Shown: piece after piece, positions 9,010 to 19,511 of the stretch
Layout: each line of letters begins with the position of its first letter
Position numbering within the stretch: the first letter of the stretch is position 1
Origin: Thermoanaerobacterium saccharolyticum
GTDB taxonomy: Bacteria; Bacillota; Thermoanaerobacteria; Thermoanaerobacterales; Thermoanaerobacteraceae
Length of the DNA stretch: 64,000 bases
Direction of reading: 5' to 3'
Assembly (NCBI RefSeq): GCF_000747665.1
Contig: NZ_BBKT01000001.1
Coordinates: forward strand, 54,800 to 118,799
The notes under the pieces: generated by a model
Told to the model about the DNA's origin: nothing
The model's input: only the letters and a program-made list of their open reading frames with translations
Database searches by the model: none
Program-made: the position numbers and the translations under genes

Positions 9010-10608
9010 TCAGTCTGGAAATAGCTCATCGATTTTTTCTTTTTCCATCAATTCTAAAAATGGCTTATCTATAAAATCTGCATCGTTGTAAGTTGAAATA
9101 TCTTTGTAAAATTCTTGGTCATAATTTCTCGTTTTAATCACAACAGGCATAGGTACAGCATGACCCAAAATTAAAGCTTGTTGCTTTTGATCAAGGCTTG
9201 CTAATACATTTCTCAATTTCGATGCATTATTTACACCGGATAAAAATGAATTAATGTCGTTATCGTCCTCTAATCGACAAGTAATCTTTGTCCCAATTTG
9301 AGACATGACCTCTGAATCAATTTGGGATGTCCTTTGGTCTACAATCAATAAAGTTACATTGTATTTCCGCATTTCCCTTGCTATTTCTCCCATAGTAGTC
9401 TCTTTAGAAATTGAGGGATCTAAAAATCTGTGAGCCTCTTCAATTGTTATGATTAAAGGTATGGGACCTTTTCCGTTATTAGCTATAGCTTCCTCAGATT
9501 TTTTTACGTACATATCATGTATATGTCTCGTTATAATATTTGCCACAAGCATATAACCAAGTGTTGATACATTTCCAAATTCAACAACGACATTTATGCC
9601 GTTCTGCAAGTAATCCATTATTTGTTTTATACAATCATTAGGAACAACTTCCATCAAAAAAGGAAGCTTCGTAAATCTCTCCAGCTTTCTTCTTAAAGCT
9701 TGAAGAGAGCTGGCATTGGCACCTATATCTAATGCATATTCATCAATCTCTGAAGCATCTATATTAAGGAAATTATACAGCCAATTGTTGCCTTCTTTCT
9801 TCATTATTTGATATATACTTTCAATTGCTGTAGTATTTAGATTCAACATGGAATTAAGTAACAAAATATCATCTGGGGTTATTTGATTGTAGGCAATGTT
9901 TAAAACGCCATCAATAGGTACCTGTCTCCTCAAGGAAGATTCTCTATCTAAAGTAAATATTGCAACCTTACTTCCGAATAATTGCTTTAACCCTTTTACA
10001 TATCCGCTATTTTCACTTTTTGCACCATAGCCGTATTCATTATGAGCATCAAAAATAAGACTAACTGCAAGATTAGATTTTACTAAACCAGACAGCAATA
10101 ACCGTGTCAAATACGTTTTTCCAGTTCCAGCACGGCCAAAAATACCTGTGCTTCTCTCTACTAACCTTTTTAAATTGATACAAATTGGTATATCCATTTC
10201 TGGAGGTGTGCCGATATAAAAATTTTCCTCTGATGGTTCTCCAAAAACAGCATATATATCTTCTTTATCTGCATCCAATGCATAAGAACCGTAAGAAGGT
10301 ATCGATTTTACCGTTAAAGGATTTTTGCTTTCATCTATTTGTATCATAGGCGACAATGTGACAACACCGTATACTCCTGTACCTTCTATTATTTTCTCGT
10401 CTATTTCGCTATCAAAATCTGTTCCACTGATCATTATTTGAGGATTAACAGCTTCATACTTTATATCGGTTACCATACACAAATATTTGTTTTTTTTGCC
10501 GGTCACTACTATAAAATTACCAACCTTAACATCTTCTATAATGCTGTCACCTATAAGCTTAACATCCAAACCAGATGAAATAGACCCTCTAAAAATTTTT
10601 CCTTTCAT
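9010..10608 (-). CDS. herA: HerA hexameric DNA translocase (HAS barrel plus FtsK-like ATPase)
   Basis: A 532-residue intact protein. An N-terminal HAS-barrel region (about 1-115) is followed by a RecA-fold ATPase. Walker A GRAGTGKT is at 158-165, Walker B PLIITIEEAH at 384-393 with the catalytic glutamate, and a QRTSQID sensor/arginine region at about 425-431. HerA forms hexameric rings that pump DNA and activate the nuclease NurA for 5'-strand resection in archaea and a few bacteria. Its ATG overlaps the stop of the preceding gene by four bases (ATGA). HerA also occurs in antiphage pairs with SIR2-like effectors, but nurA, sbcC, sbcD and recA as neighbours point to recombination. Its own A8 run near 10490-10498 is in frame. 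Confidence 0.93.
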   Translation of the reverse strand: MKGKIFRGSISSGLDVKLIGDSIIEDVKVGNFIVVTGKKNKYLCMVTDIKYEAVNPQIMISGTDFDSEIDEKIIEGTGVYGVVTLSPMIQIDESKNPLTVKSIPSYGSYALDADKEDIYAVFGEPSEENFYIGTPPEMDIPICINLKRLVERSTGIFGRAGTGKTYLTRLLLSGLVKSNLAVSLIFDAHNEYGYGAKSENSGYVKGLKQLFGSKVAIFTLDRESSLRRQVPIDGVLNIAYNQITPDDILLLNSMLNLNTTAIESIYQIMKKEGNNWLYNFLNIDASEIDEYALDIGANASSLQALRRKLERFTKLPFLMEVVPNDCIKQIMDYLQNGINVVVEFGNVSTLGYMLVANIITRHIHDMYVKKSEEAIANNGKGPIPLIITIEEAHRFLDPSISKETTMGEIAREMRKYNVTLLIVDQRTSQIDSEVMSQIGTKITCRLEDDNDINSFLSGVNNASKLRNVLASLDQKQQALILGHAVPMPVVIKTRNYDQEFYKDISTYNDADFIDKPFLELMEKEKIDELFPD

Positions 10609-11174
10609 ATATTACACATCCTTTTTATGGTTACATACCTGTCGAAATCATTCTTTAGCAATCTTATCAGTTCTTTGCCAACTTCAATCAAATATGTTTT
10701 TTCGTTAGAATCATAAGAATGTAAATTCCTTATAGCTGCCGCAATTAGCTCGTCTTCAATGCCTGTTTTACTATTTAATATATACTTTATATAATTGAGA
10801 TTTTCTCTTATACATTTTAGATCACTTTCATCACAAAGATATGTAAAAGCATGTATTTTAGCGGGTTTAGGTGGAATTAATCCAATATATCTGTCTTTTT
10901 TATATCCAATTATTTGCACTTCAAAATACGTGTGCATTAATTCAAAAATTTGTGGTTGCTGCATTTTTAACTCCTCTTCAGACAATCCAAAAGCTACTGG
11001 TTTTCTACTTTGGTCATCACTCATTGTGGAGACATTATATACAATTCCATATATAGTTATATCGTTTGATGTTGTTTTTACAAAACTTCCAAAGTCAGGA
11101 CCATCATTTAATTTTATCGATTGACACAAAAATTTTTGCGTACTGGTCTCTATCACTTCACCTATGTGATTCAT
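10605..11174 (-). CDS. Stand-alone HAS-barrel-like protein of the NurA-HerA operon
   Basis: A 189-residue soluble protein with no signal peptide or catalytic motif that I recognise. The first 60 residues (GEVIETSTQKFLCQSIKLND, then GPDFGSFVKT and YGIVYNV) resemble the beta-barrel found at the N-terminus of HerA-type ATPases. The middle has IPPKPAKIHAFTYLC and the end is helical. Related stand-alone proteins occur beside nurA and herA in other bacteria, as far as I recall. It overlaps nurA and herA by four bases on each side, so the three are probably made in a fixed ratio. I infer a structural adaptor between NurA and HerA. The function is not established. Confidence 0.7.
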   Translation of the reverse strand: MNHIGEVIETSTQKFLCQSIKLNDGPDFGSFVKTTSNDITIYGIVYNVSTMSDDQSRKPVAFGLSEEELKMQQPQIFELMHTYFEVQIIGYKKDRYIGLIPPKPAKIHAFTYLCDESDLKCIRENLNYIKYILNSKTGIEDELIAAAIRNLHSYDSNEKTYLIEVGKELIRLLKNDFDRYVTIKRMCNI

Positions 11175-12356
11175 AAAATACTACTCCTTTTTCTTTGCGA
11201 TTTATACGAACGAGATACTTTTAACCCATTCCTTATATATAAATTTGAAAGAATATTATAGAATTGTTCCCTATCTGCGCCAGTAACAACAGCTTGTTCA
11301 TGTGCTTCTGACAGTGATATTGGATACCCATTTCCTTTTTTGGTTTGATCATAACATACAAAATGAACTAAATCTAAATTTCTTCTATCAGTTGCAACCC
11401 AGTATGGAATTTCTATTCGCGCAATTTCATGCCCCGTATTTAAATAGAAAAATGCGATTTTGTGCTCACCATAGTTTTCTAAAATATGGGATGTGCTTAG
11501 GAATAACGGAGATCTTTCTCCTTCATTAAGTATTTTCAAAAAAAGATCAGCATCGTTTAACTTGCTTATAGTGCTACAAGGCAATTCTTTATCATTTTTC
11601 AAATATGGACAATTACTGCAATTTACTGGGTCTTGTGGGCACAGCGATATACGCAACATATTTATAAAATCATTGCTTTTAGGAGAACTTATATAACCAA
11701 CAATAGGTGTATTAAATTTTTGTGCATAATCAAAAGTCTCAAGAACACTATCGATTATATTTTGTTCATCAGGTTCCCCTTGTACCATCCATTCTATCAG
11801 TGTTCCATCAATAAAGGCTATTTTATTTTTGCCTTTTATTTTAGATATACATTCGGAAATTTTTTTTATACTCCATTATTGTTCTTTTAAATGTTATATC
11901 TTTAGGAGTAACTAAAGCTTTAACACCTACATATTCCTTAAATAAATCTTCCTCCTTAAAATACAGATATGGTTCAGATTTTAACTCCGCACTTGAATCT
12001 TCACCATAGGTAAATATTACATAACCTATATTTATTAAATAGCACAATCTGATTTCATGTCTATCAGGCATAATTTGTGAGCCATCTACTGCAATTACAC
12101 TATAATCATTTATAATATCACTGACAAGCTTTGTGTTATTTAAGCTTTCAAGTGGAATTGCAGTTAGCCAAGATGTTTTGCTGGATTTTATCTTTTTTAC
12201 AAGTTCATTTTCAATGCCTTTAGCTTTATTAAATTCATTTATTGCATTCTTTAAATCATTTGATATATTATTAAGCAGGCTTTTTTCACTATTTATTAGT
12301 GCATTAAGCAAAGGAATCAACTTAGAACTATTTAACAATTTAATAAACCTCCTCAT
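11171..12356 (-). CDS. nurA: NurA 5'-3' nuclease with an added four-cysteine cluster (frameshifted)
   Basis: NurA-domain nuclease that resects DNA ends with HerA. Corrected length is 394 residues. The RNase H-like core shows AVDGSQI (about residues 90-96) and AFIDGTLIEW (180-189), whose aspartates are the expected metal ligands. The frame breaks at a T8 run (11860-11867); removing one A gives EYKKISECISKIKGKNK leading into AFIDG. An unusual feature is C-x6-C-x2-C-x10-C at residues 239, 246, 249 and 260 (LCPQDPVNCSNCPYL and ELPC). This could bind zinc or an iron-sulfur cluster. Its ATG lies inside the end of recX, a 17-base overlap that suggests translational coupling. Confidence 0.88.
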
Positions 12357-12940
12357 CTGAGAGGACTTTGTTTATGTCTTCGATTTTAAATCCCTTTCTG
12401 TATAGATAATTTTTGATTTTTAACTTATCATTTGTGGAAATACTTTTTTTTTCTAATTAATTTTTGAATTACTTCTACTTCATCATCATATAGTTCACAA
12501 AGCTTAAACTCAATTAAAGAAGGCTCTATTCCCTTTCTTACAAGTTCATTGTAAATCCTGTATTTACTGAAAAGGCGCTCTTTCTTCTCTTTTACATATA
12601 ATTCTGCGTAATACTCATCATCCAAATAATGCAAATCCATAAGCTTATTTATGACATCACCAATTACAGAATCGCTGTATCCTTTTAAGCGTAACTTCTC
12701 ACATAACTCTTTCTTTGTTTTCATATTGTAAGATAAAATTCTAATAGCATCGTTATATGCATTTTTAAATGTCCAATAGTTTACATAATAATTATATTGT
12801 TCCTTGTCAATTTCAACACCATTTTCTAACTTAAATAATTCCTTTTCTTCGTAAGAAACAGAGAAAGCATATTTATCATCAATATAAACATTGAATCGCA
12901 TATTGTCATTTTTCTGTTTTTCTATATTTGTTATCTTCAT
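12340..12940 (-). CDS. recX: RecX, regulator of RecA (frameshifted in A9 run)
   Basis: Small helical RecX-family protein that binds the RecA filament and modulates it. Corrected length is 199 residues. It contains the three-helix repeats: ILSYNMKTKKELCEKLRLKGY, then DDEYYAELYVKEKKERLFSKY, and after the frame repair a third repeat with NYLYRKGFKIEDINKVL. The break is at a T9 run (12444-12452); without repair the protein loses its last 30 or so residues. It lies 40 bases after recA, beyond a terminator-like hairpin. Its last codons overlap the nurA start, so it heads the repair operon. Confidence 0.9.
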
Positions 12941-12957
12941 CTAATCACCTTTTATAG

Positions 12958-12980
12958 AAAAATAACCCTATACAGGGTTA
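12958..12980 (-). terminator. Intrinsic terminator between recA and recX
   Basis: A 7-bp stem (12963-12969 with 12974-12980, loop of 4) is followed by five Ts on the minus strand. It sits right behind the recA stop. It probably attenuates read-through into recX-nurA-herA-sbcDC and makes RecA more abundant than the downstream products. Confidence 0.75.
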
Positions 12981-14012
12981 CTAATCTTGTTCAACTTCAT
13001 CATCGATGACAGATTTTTTTGTTGTCACTAAAAGATTAAAATTTTCTCTGATTTTGTTTTCTATCTCATCAGCAATTGCTTTGTTTTCTTTCAAATACTG
13101 TTTCGCATTTTCTCTACCTTGTCCAAGCCTTATGTCGCCATATGAATACCATGCGCCACTTTTATCAATTATGTCGATGCTTGCAGCTAAATCTAAAATA
13201 CTTCCTTCTCTCGATATACCTTCTCCATACATAATGTCAAATTCTGCTTGTTTAAAAGGTGGTGCAACCTTGTTCTTTACGACTTTTACCCGCGTTCTAT
13301 TTCCTACAATATCATTACCTTGTTTTATACCATCCACTTTTCTTACGTCCAAACGAATTGTAGAATAAAATTTTAATGCCCTTCCGCCAGGGGTCGTTTC
13401 GGGATTCCCAAACATTACACCAACTTTTTCTCGCAACTGATTTATAAATACCGCTACAGATTTTGTTTTGCTTATAACACCAGATAACTTTCTTAAAGCC
13501 TGTGACATAAGTCTTGCTTGAAGTCCAACATGTGCATCACCCATATCACCATCTATTTCTGCTTTCGGTACGAGAGCTGCTACAGAGTCAATAACAATCA
13601 CATCCACAGCACCGCTTCGCACTAAAGCTTCGACGATTTCAAGAGCTTGTTCACCAGTGTCTGGTTGAGAAACCAACAAATTATCTATGTTGACACCTAC
13701 ATTTTTAGCATATACAGGATCTAAAGCATGTTCAGCATCTATAAAAGCACCTGTTCCTCCTAATTTCTGAGCCTCAGCCAATATATGTAATGCAATTGTT
13801 GTCTTGCCTGAAGACTCTGGGCCAAATATTTCTATTATTCTTCCCCTTGGAACTCCACCAACTCCTAAAGCTATGTCCAAATCTATAGAGCCAGTAGAAA
13901 TCACATCGATATTAAGCTTACTATTATCGCCAAGTCTCATTATTGAACCTTTCCCAAACTGTCTTTCAATTTGGCTTATGGCCATGTCAAGGGCTTTTTG
14001 TTTTTCTATCAT
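12981..14012 (-). CDS. recA: RecA recombinase
   Basis: Strand-exchange ATPase of homologous recombination and co-protease in the SOS response. Intact, 343 residues. Walker A GPESSGKT is at 64-71, followed by an [10 protein letters not shown] region, Walker [11 protein letters not shown] and the L2-flanking [20 protein letters not shown]. The start is the ATG at 14012 with a GGGAGGAG ribosome-binding site; the open frame extends 14 codons upstream without a ribosome site. Upstream cinA and downstream recX match the usual Firmicute order. I see no clear Gram-positive LexA box (GAAC-N4-GTTC) upstream. Confidence 0.98.
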   Translation of the reverse strand: MIEKQKALDMAISQIERQFGKGSIMRLGDNSKLNIDVISTGSIDLDIALGVGGVPRGRIIEIFGPESSGKTTIALHILAEAQKLGGTGAFIDAEHALDPVYAKNVGVNIDNLLVSQPDTGEQALEIVEALVRSGAVDVIVIDSVAALVPKAEIDGDMGDAHVGLQARLMSQALRKLSGVISKTKSVAVFINQLREKVGVMFGNPETTPGGRALKFYSTIRLDVRKVDGIKQGNDIVGNRTRVKVVKNKVAPPFKQAEFDIMYGEGISREGSILDLAASIDIIDKSGAWYSYGDIRLGQGRENAKQYLKENKAIADEIENKIRENFNLLVTTKKSVIDDEVEQD

Positions 14013-14053
14013 AATTTCTCCTCCCGCCAAAATTCGGCAATATTCATAATTCA

Positions 14054-14082
14054 ATTATATATTAGTAACATTCAATAGTCAA
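14054..14082 (-). promoter_or_regulatory. Sigma-A promoter of recA
   Basis: On the minus strand TTGACT (14077-14082) and TATAAT (14054-14059) are spaced by 17 bases, about 40 bases before the recA ATG. The -35 box lies within the last codons of cinA. Confidence 0.8.
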
Positions 14083-15317
14083 TTTTTAGACCGCTTAAAT
14101 GTCTTCTAAGCATATCTAAAGCATGCATGGCAGAATTTAATCTTATTTTATCCCTATTTCCATTTGAAATTATTTTTTTTTATGTATACTGTTTTTTTGT
14201 ATGCTAAACCTATATAGACTAAACCAACAGGTTTAGTGGGCATACCACCGCTGGGACCGGCTATACCTGTAATAGATAAACCGTAATCTGTTTTTGCAAT
14301 GTCTTTTACATTGACAGCCATTTCCCTCGCAGTTTCTTCGCTAACTGCTCCATATTTTTCTATGGTGTTTTTGGATACACCTAAAATCTCTTCTTTTGAC
14401 TCGTTACTGTACGTTATAGCTCCAAATTTAAACACTTCAGATGCACCTGGTATACTAGTGATTTTTTCAGACAACAATCCACCAGTACATGATTCAGCAG
14501 TAGAAAGTGTAAGATTTTTTGTCTTTAATAAGTTTAAAACCACAGATTCCAATGTATCATCATCTACTCCAAAAATGTATTCGCTTAAAAACCCCCTTAT
14601 ATTTTTTTCATACTCATCAATCATGTTTTTTGCTTTTAAAGGATCATCTGATTTTGCAGTTATTCTCAATGTGACAAATCCATTTCCAACAAGCGGAGCA
14701 ACAGTAGGATTCTGTGACACAAGCAAGTTATTTACCATCTCGTCAACTTGTGATTCACTAATGCCAAACATCTTTATAACTTTAGAAACAATTATCTCGT
14801 CGCTTAAAGGTTTTAAATATGAATATACATAGTTTTTAAACATAGGTATTAATTCTGCTGGCGGACCAGGCAAAACAACCACTACCTTGTTGTTTTTTTC
14901 TATAATGAATCCAGGAGCTGTACCATTGTCATTTGGTAAAATTTTAGCTCCTTCCGGAAATAAAGCCTGCTTGTAATTATTTTGAGTTAAATTTCTTTTT
15001 GACCTTTTAAAATATGATTGAATTTTAAGCTTCGTATCAATGTTTTCAATAAGCCTTAATGAAAAAAACTCAGCAACGGTTTCCTTTGTCAAATCATCAA
15101 TTGTCGGTCCTAAACCACCTGTTAAAATTATCAAATCAGAACGATCTGAGGCAATTTTAAGGCACTCTAAAAGTCTGCTTTTATTGTCACCTACATTTGT
15201 TTGAAAATAAACATCTATTCCAAGTGTAGTCAGCATCTCAGATATAAATTTTGAATTTGTGTTAGCAATTTGCCCTAAAAGAAGCTCTGTGCCAACAGAT
15301 ATTATTTCACATTTCAT
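14072..15317 (-). CDS. cinA: CinA, competence/damage-inducible protein and NMN deamidase (frameshifted)
   Basis: Two-domain protein, corrected length 414 residues. The N-terminal MoaB/MoeA-like domain shows ISVGTELLLGQ and TGGLGPTIDDLT. The C-terminal PncC-like NMN amidohydrolase domain shows LSTAESCTGGLLSEKITS and ITGIAGPSGG. The frame breaks at a T9 run (14173-14181); removing one A replaces a false end with SNGNRDKIR and LNSAMHALDMLRRHL, the normal CinA C-terminus. I chose the ATG at 15317, eight bases behind an AAGAAGG site, over an upstream in-frame GTG. It lies between pgsA and recA, as in most Firmicutes. Confidence 0.93.
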
Positions 15318-15330
15318 AAGATGCACCTTC

Positions 15331-15867
15331 TTATCCTAAAATTATGTTTCTACATTTTACCACATAATCAATTCCAGAATAAACTGTAAAAAATAGTGCT
15401 AAATACACAGCTATAGTCGAAAATGGGAAAAATACGTATTCAAATGGATAATTATTCAGCATTAGCGATATTATAGCTATGATTTGGAACATCGTCTTAT
15501 ATTTACCAAGATTGCTGGCCGCGATTACGACGCCTTTATCTGCTCCAACCGCTCTTAATCCAGTTATTATAAATTCTCTGCAAAGAATAACTATGACAAT
15601 CCAGCTTTGTATACGGTTTAGCTGTATTAAGACGATTAAAGCAGATGAAACCATGATTTTATCTACAAGAGGATCCATAAACTTGCCCAAATTTGTAATT
15701 TGATTGTATTTTCTTGCAATATATCCGTCTAACTTATCGGTTAACGAAGCAACTAAAAATAAAGAAGCTGCAATTATATTTGAGTATTTAATCCCTGACA
15801 ACATTACTACTATAAAAAAAGGAACTAAAATCAATCTTGCAATTGTAATCTTATTTGCTGCGTTCAC
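15331..15867 (-). CDS. pgsA: Phosphatidylglycerophosphate synthase
   Basis: Integral membrane CDP-alcohol phosphatidyltransferase, 178 residues. It transfers phosphatidyl from CDP-diacylglycerol to glycerol-3-phosphate, the first step to phosphatidylglycerol. The full catalytic motif D-x2-DG-x2-AR-x8-G-x3-D-x3-D is visible at about residues 44-66 ([11 protein letters not shown], then [10 protein letters not shown]). Several hydrophobic helices follow. It starts with GTG overlapping the rimO stop by four bases (GTGA). Its CDP-DAG donor is made by CdsA, encoded elsewhere in this window. Confidence 0.95.
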   Translation of the reverse strand: MNAANKITIARLILVPFFIVVMLSGIKYSNIIAASLFLVASLTDKLDGYIARKYNQITNLGKFMDPLVDKIMVSSALIVLIQLNRIQSWIVIVILCREFIITGLRAVGADKGVVIAASNLGKYKTMFQIIAIISLMLNNYPFEYVFFPFSTIAVYLALFFTVYSGIDYVVKCRNIILG

Positions 15868-17177
15868 AACAACTCCCCCATTAGATCATAGTCAAAAGCT
15901 TTTGTGATTTTAACCTTAACAAAATCACCAATGCCTAACTTCTTATACGACTTAAAAAATATCATTCCATCAATATCTGGAGCATCAATATAGCTTCTGC
16001 CATAATAAAATCCATCCTTTTGTCCTTCTACCACTACTTCAAACTTACTTCCAATTAATCTTTTATTATATTCAAGCGATATATTCCTTTGTAAAAGCAT
16101 TATTTCATCGTATCTTTTTTGTTTAATTTGTTCTGAAATTTGATTTTGCATCTCGTAAGCTTCAGTATCTTCTTCTCTGGAATATGTGAATACACCCAAT
16201 TTATTAAACTTTTTTTCTACAATGAAATTTTTTAAATCATCAAATTCATCCTCTGTCTCTCCCGGAAAACCAACAATAAACGTTGTTCTAATTATCATTC
16301 CAGGAATAGACTTAAGTTTTTCAATTGTGCTTTCAATCTTTTTTCTCGTTGTATTTCTTTTCATTCGCTTTAAAACTTCATCATTTGAATGTTGCAATGG
16401 TATATCTATATATTTTAGCACTTTTTCATTTGTCTTTATCTCATCAATAAGTTCTTCCGTAATGCTGTCTGGATATGCATACAATATCCTAATCCATTTT
16501 ATCCCATCTATATGTGATAATTTTCTCAATAAAGTTGGCAACATGTATTTATTGTAGATATCAATGCCATACTTTGTGGTGTCTTGAGCAATCAAAATTA
16601 ACTCTTTAACGCCATTTTCAGCTAACATCTTTGCTTCATTGAGTAAATCTTCTATTTTGACACTTCGGTAACGTCCCCTCAATTTTGGTATGATGCAGAA
16701 TGAACACTTATTATTGCATCCTTCTGAGATTTTCAAATACGCGTAATGTTTTGGTGTGCTTAATATTCTTGGTGAATCTTTATCATCTAATTCATTTGCA
16801 TGTCCATATTCTAAAATACGCTTTCCATTCAATGTGTCTTCAATTATATCTGCAATTTTTAAAAAATCGCCAGTGCCTATTACTGCATCCAATTCAGGAA
16901 GACTTTTTAAAAGTTCATCTTTATATCTTTCTGATAAGCAGCCAGATGCAATTAAGGATTTTAATCTCTTTTTCTTCAATTTGCTCATTTCGAGTATATA
17001 ATCGATTGATTCTCTTTTTGCACTTTCGATGAATCCACAAGTATTTATAATTAAAACATCAGCATCATTTTCATTATTTACTATATTAAATCCTTTTTCT
17101 TTTATTATTCCTAACATTTTTTCTGAATCAACGGTATTTTTCGCACATCCAAGAGATACTATTCCGACATTTACCAT
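15864..17177 (-). CDS. rimO: RimO, ribosomal protein S12 methylthiotransferase
   Basis: Radical-SAM methylthiotransferase that thiomethylates the conserved aspartate of S12. Intact, 437 residues. The N-terminal UPF0004 domain carries three cluster cysteines (SLGCAKN, NTCGFI, SGCLSER). The radical-SAM core has CNNKCSFC (C-x3-C-x2-C) near residue 150, and a C-terminal TRAM-like domain follows. The SLGCAKN start and overall length separate it from MiaB and MtaB. It is translationally coupled to pgsA. Confidence 0.95.
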   Translation of the reverse strand: MVNVGIVSLGCAKNTVDSEKMLGIIKEKGFNIVNNENDADVLIINTCGFIESAKRESIDYILEMSKLKKKRLKSLIASGCLSERYKDELLKSLPELDAVIGTGDFLKIADIIEDTLNGKRILEYGHANELDDKDSPRILSTPKHYAYLKISEGCNNKCSFCIIPKLRGRYRSVKIEDLLNEAKMLAENGVKELILIAQDTTKYGIDIYNKYMLPTLLRKLSHIDGIKWIRILYAYPDSITEELIDEIKTNEKVLKYIDIPLQHSNDEVLKRMKRNTTRKKIESTIEKLKSIPGMIIRTTFIVGFPGETEDEFDDLKNFIVEKKFNKLGVFTYSREEDTEAYEMQNQISEQIKQKRYDEIMLLQRNISLEYNKRLIGSKFEVVVEGQKDGFYYGRSYIDAPDIDGMIFFKSYKKLGIGDFVKVKITKAFDYDLMGELL

Positions 17178-17253
17178 TTGAAGCTCCTTCCTTAATTTCT
17201 TTTCTATTTACAAAGAAAAGTATATACCATATAAACCACATTGTAAAGAAATA

Positions 17254-19440
17254 TTAATCGTTTATTATTCTTTTTATTTCTTCTTCTGATAGCAATATTT
17301 GCCTTGGTTTAGAGCCATCATAGCCACTTATTATTCCTTTTTGCTCCATCTGATCTATTATTCTTGCAGCTCTTGCATAACCTATCCTAAGCCTTCTTTG
17401 CAGCATAGATATAGAAGCTTGTCCCGTTTCTACAATCACTTTAATTGCATCGTTCATCAATTCATCTTCTTCTATTTCTTTACTAAGTGTATTTTTTTGT
17501 TCTGTAATTATTTCTTCGTATTTTGGTTCATTGGTATTTGACTTTAGAAAATTTACAATTTCTTCAACTTCTTTATCTGAAATAAATGCGCCTTGTACAC
17601 GAATTGGCTTAGATTCACCAATTGGGTAATAAAGCATATCTCCCTTTCCTAACAATTTTTCAGCACCAGACATGTCTAAAATAGTTCTTGAATCTATTTG
17701 TGACGAAACAGCAAAAGAGATTCTAGATGGTATATTTGCTTTTATGACACCAGTTATAACATCTACAGATGGTCTTTGTGTAGCAATTACTAAATATATG
17801 CCTGCAGCTCTCGCCATTTGGGCTAATCTACATATGTATTCTTCAACTTCTGCTGGTGAAACCATCATGAGATCCGACAATTCATCTACAATAACAACTA
17901 TCTTAGGCATTGTATCAATGCCATGAATTTTATTATATCCTTCAATGTCCCTTACATTGTTTTCTGCAAATGCTTTATACCGTTCTGTCATTTCATTTAC
18001 TGCCCAATTAAGGACGCCAGCAGCTTTTTTAGGATCTGTAACAACCGGCGTTAGCAAATGTGGTATGCCATTGTAAATATTCAATTCAACAACCTTAGGA
18101 TCTATTAAAATCATTTTGACTTTATCAGGTGAAGCTTTGTACAACAAACTCACAATTAAAGTATTAATACAAACACTTTTACCTGAACCCGTAGCACCAG
18201 CAATCAATAAGTGAGGCATTTTTGATAAATCAGCTATAACTATGTTTCCAGCAATGTCTTTACCTAAACCTATTGTTAAATCAGACTTGCTTTCCCTAAA
18301 TTTTTTTAGTGTCTATAACTTCTCTAAGTGTTACAACAGATGTTTTTTCATTTGGCACTTCAATCCCAATTGCAGATTTTCCTGGGATTGGAGCCTCTAT
18401 TCTAACGGAAGGCGCTGCAAGACTTAACGCAATGTCGTCTGTTAAACTAACTATTCTGCTAACTTTGACTCCGGGACTTGGTTGCAATTCAAATCTTGTA
18501 ATAGCTGGCCCTCTGCTGACCTGTACTACTTTAGCATCAATAGCGAAATTTTTAAGCGTTTCTTCTAATTTCTTGGCATTTTCTATAATTAGATTATTGT
18601 TGACTTTTTGTTGCGGTGTGCCCTCTTTAAGCAACTCGACAGGAGGAAAAATATAATTTTCATAAGTTTTTCCATTATTTTCTCTTTTTAAAGTTTTGAC
18701 TTCATCTTCGCTGTGATCTTTTTTCTCTTCTGTTTCCTCTTTTTCTTCTAAGTACGGTTGTATTATCTTTAATTGTTGTTCTTCGCTATTTGCAATTTTT
18801 TTTTCTGGATAATTTTTTTTTCGTTTGGCTTTTCTACAATGTCAGGTAGTATATTTTCATCATTAAACTCTAACGTCTTTTTCTTGTTTTTATATTTTTC
18901 TATAAGCTGAAACATCTGTCTATATACTGATTTTATGCTTTCAATAAGTGATATATCTGTAAGAAGTATGATGCTAATGATTAATGTAGAAATCAGAAAC
19001 AACCAACTTCCTATAACTCCTAAAAACTTAACAAGTACAAAAACAGTTATTGCAGAAACAATTCCTCCACCTGCCCCATTTAGTCCGTGCTTAATGCTAT
19101 CTAAAACATAATTTTTAAAATATCCAGTGTTATCATAAAGATATATCTGAACCATATTTATAAAGCACAGAAATGTTATTAATAAACATATGATTCTCTT
19201 ATAGTCTAAGAAACTTCTATTTCTAAACAAAAGAAACAATGAATACACTAAAATTAGCAGCGATATTGCATATGCACCTACGCCAAAAAGACTTTTTAAT
19301 AAAACTACTAATTCTTTTCCTATTATACCTGTCTTGTCAGAATAAAGGCTTATCATAGAAATAATCGAAAAAGTAAGCAAAATTATTCCAACTATTTCGT
19401 TGTTGTATTTTTCTTTAGTCTTTGATTTCATACTTATCAC
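17254..19440 (-). CDS. spoIIIE: FtsK/SpoIIIE DNA translocase (three frameshifts)
   Basis: Septum-anchored DNA pump that moves chromosome through the division or sporulation septum. Corrected length is 727 residues. About four transmembrane helices lie in the first 170 residues. A charged linker follows, then the alpha domain from [12 protein letters not shown] and a RecA-like motor with GATGSGKSV and [13 protein letters not shown] winged-helix gamma domain ends the protein ([17 protein letters not shown]). One extra A breaks the frame at T runs 18813-18821, 18796-18804 and 18301-18307; removing one base at each rejoins linker and motor. The position behind tepA-ylzJ matches Bacillus spoIIIE; it may be the only FtsK of the organism. 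Confidence 0.93.
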
Positions 19441-19482
19441 CCAATAATTAATTCTACATTTTATATAAAAATCCTTTTTATC

Positions 19483-19511
19483 AAAAAAATAGATGTGTTA
19501 AACACATCTAT
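19483..19511 (-). terminator. Rho-independent terminator after ylzJ
   Basis: A near-perfect stem (19489-19499 with 19501-19511) is followed by seven Ts on the minus strand. It ends the tepA-ylzJ transcript before ftsK/spoIIIE. Confidence 0.9.

Noticed and set aside
9010..11788. HerA locus as an antiphage system of the SIR2-HerA or DUF4297-HerA kind
   Set aside because: No SIR2 or DUF4297 effector is adjacent; the partner is NurA and the neighbours are recA, recX and sbcCD, which points to recombination.
14013..14160. LexA/SOS box upstream of recA
   Set aside because: No GAAC-N4-GTTC-type palindrome could be found; only a sigma-A promoter is evident.
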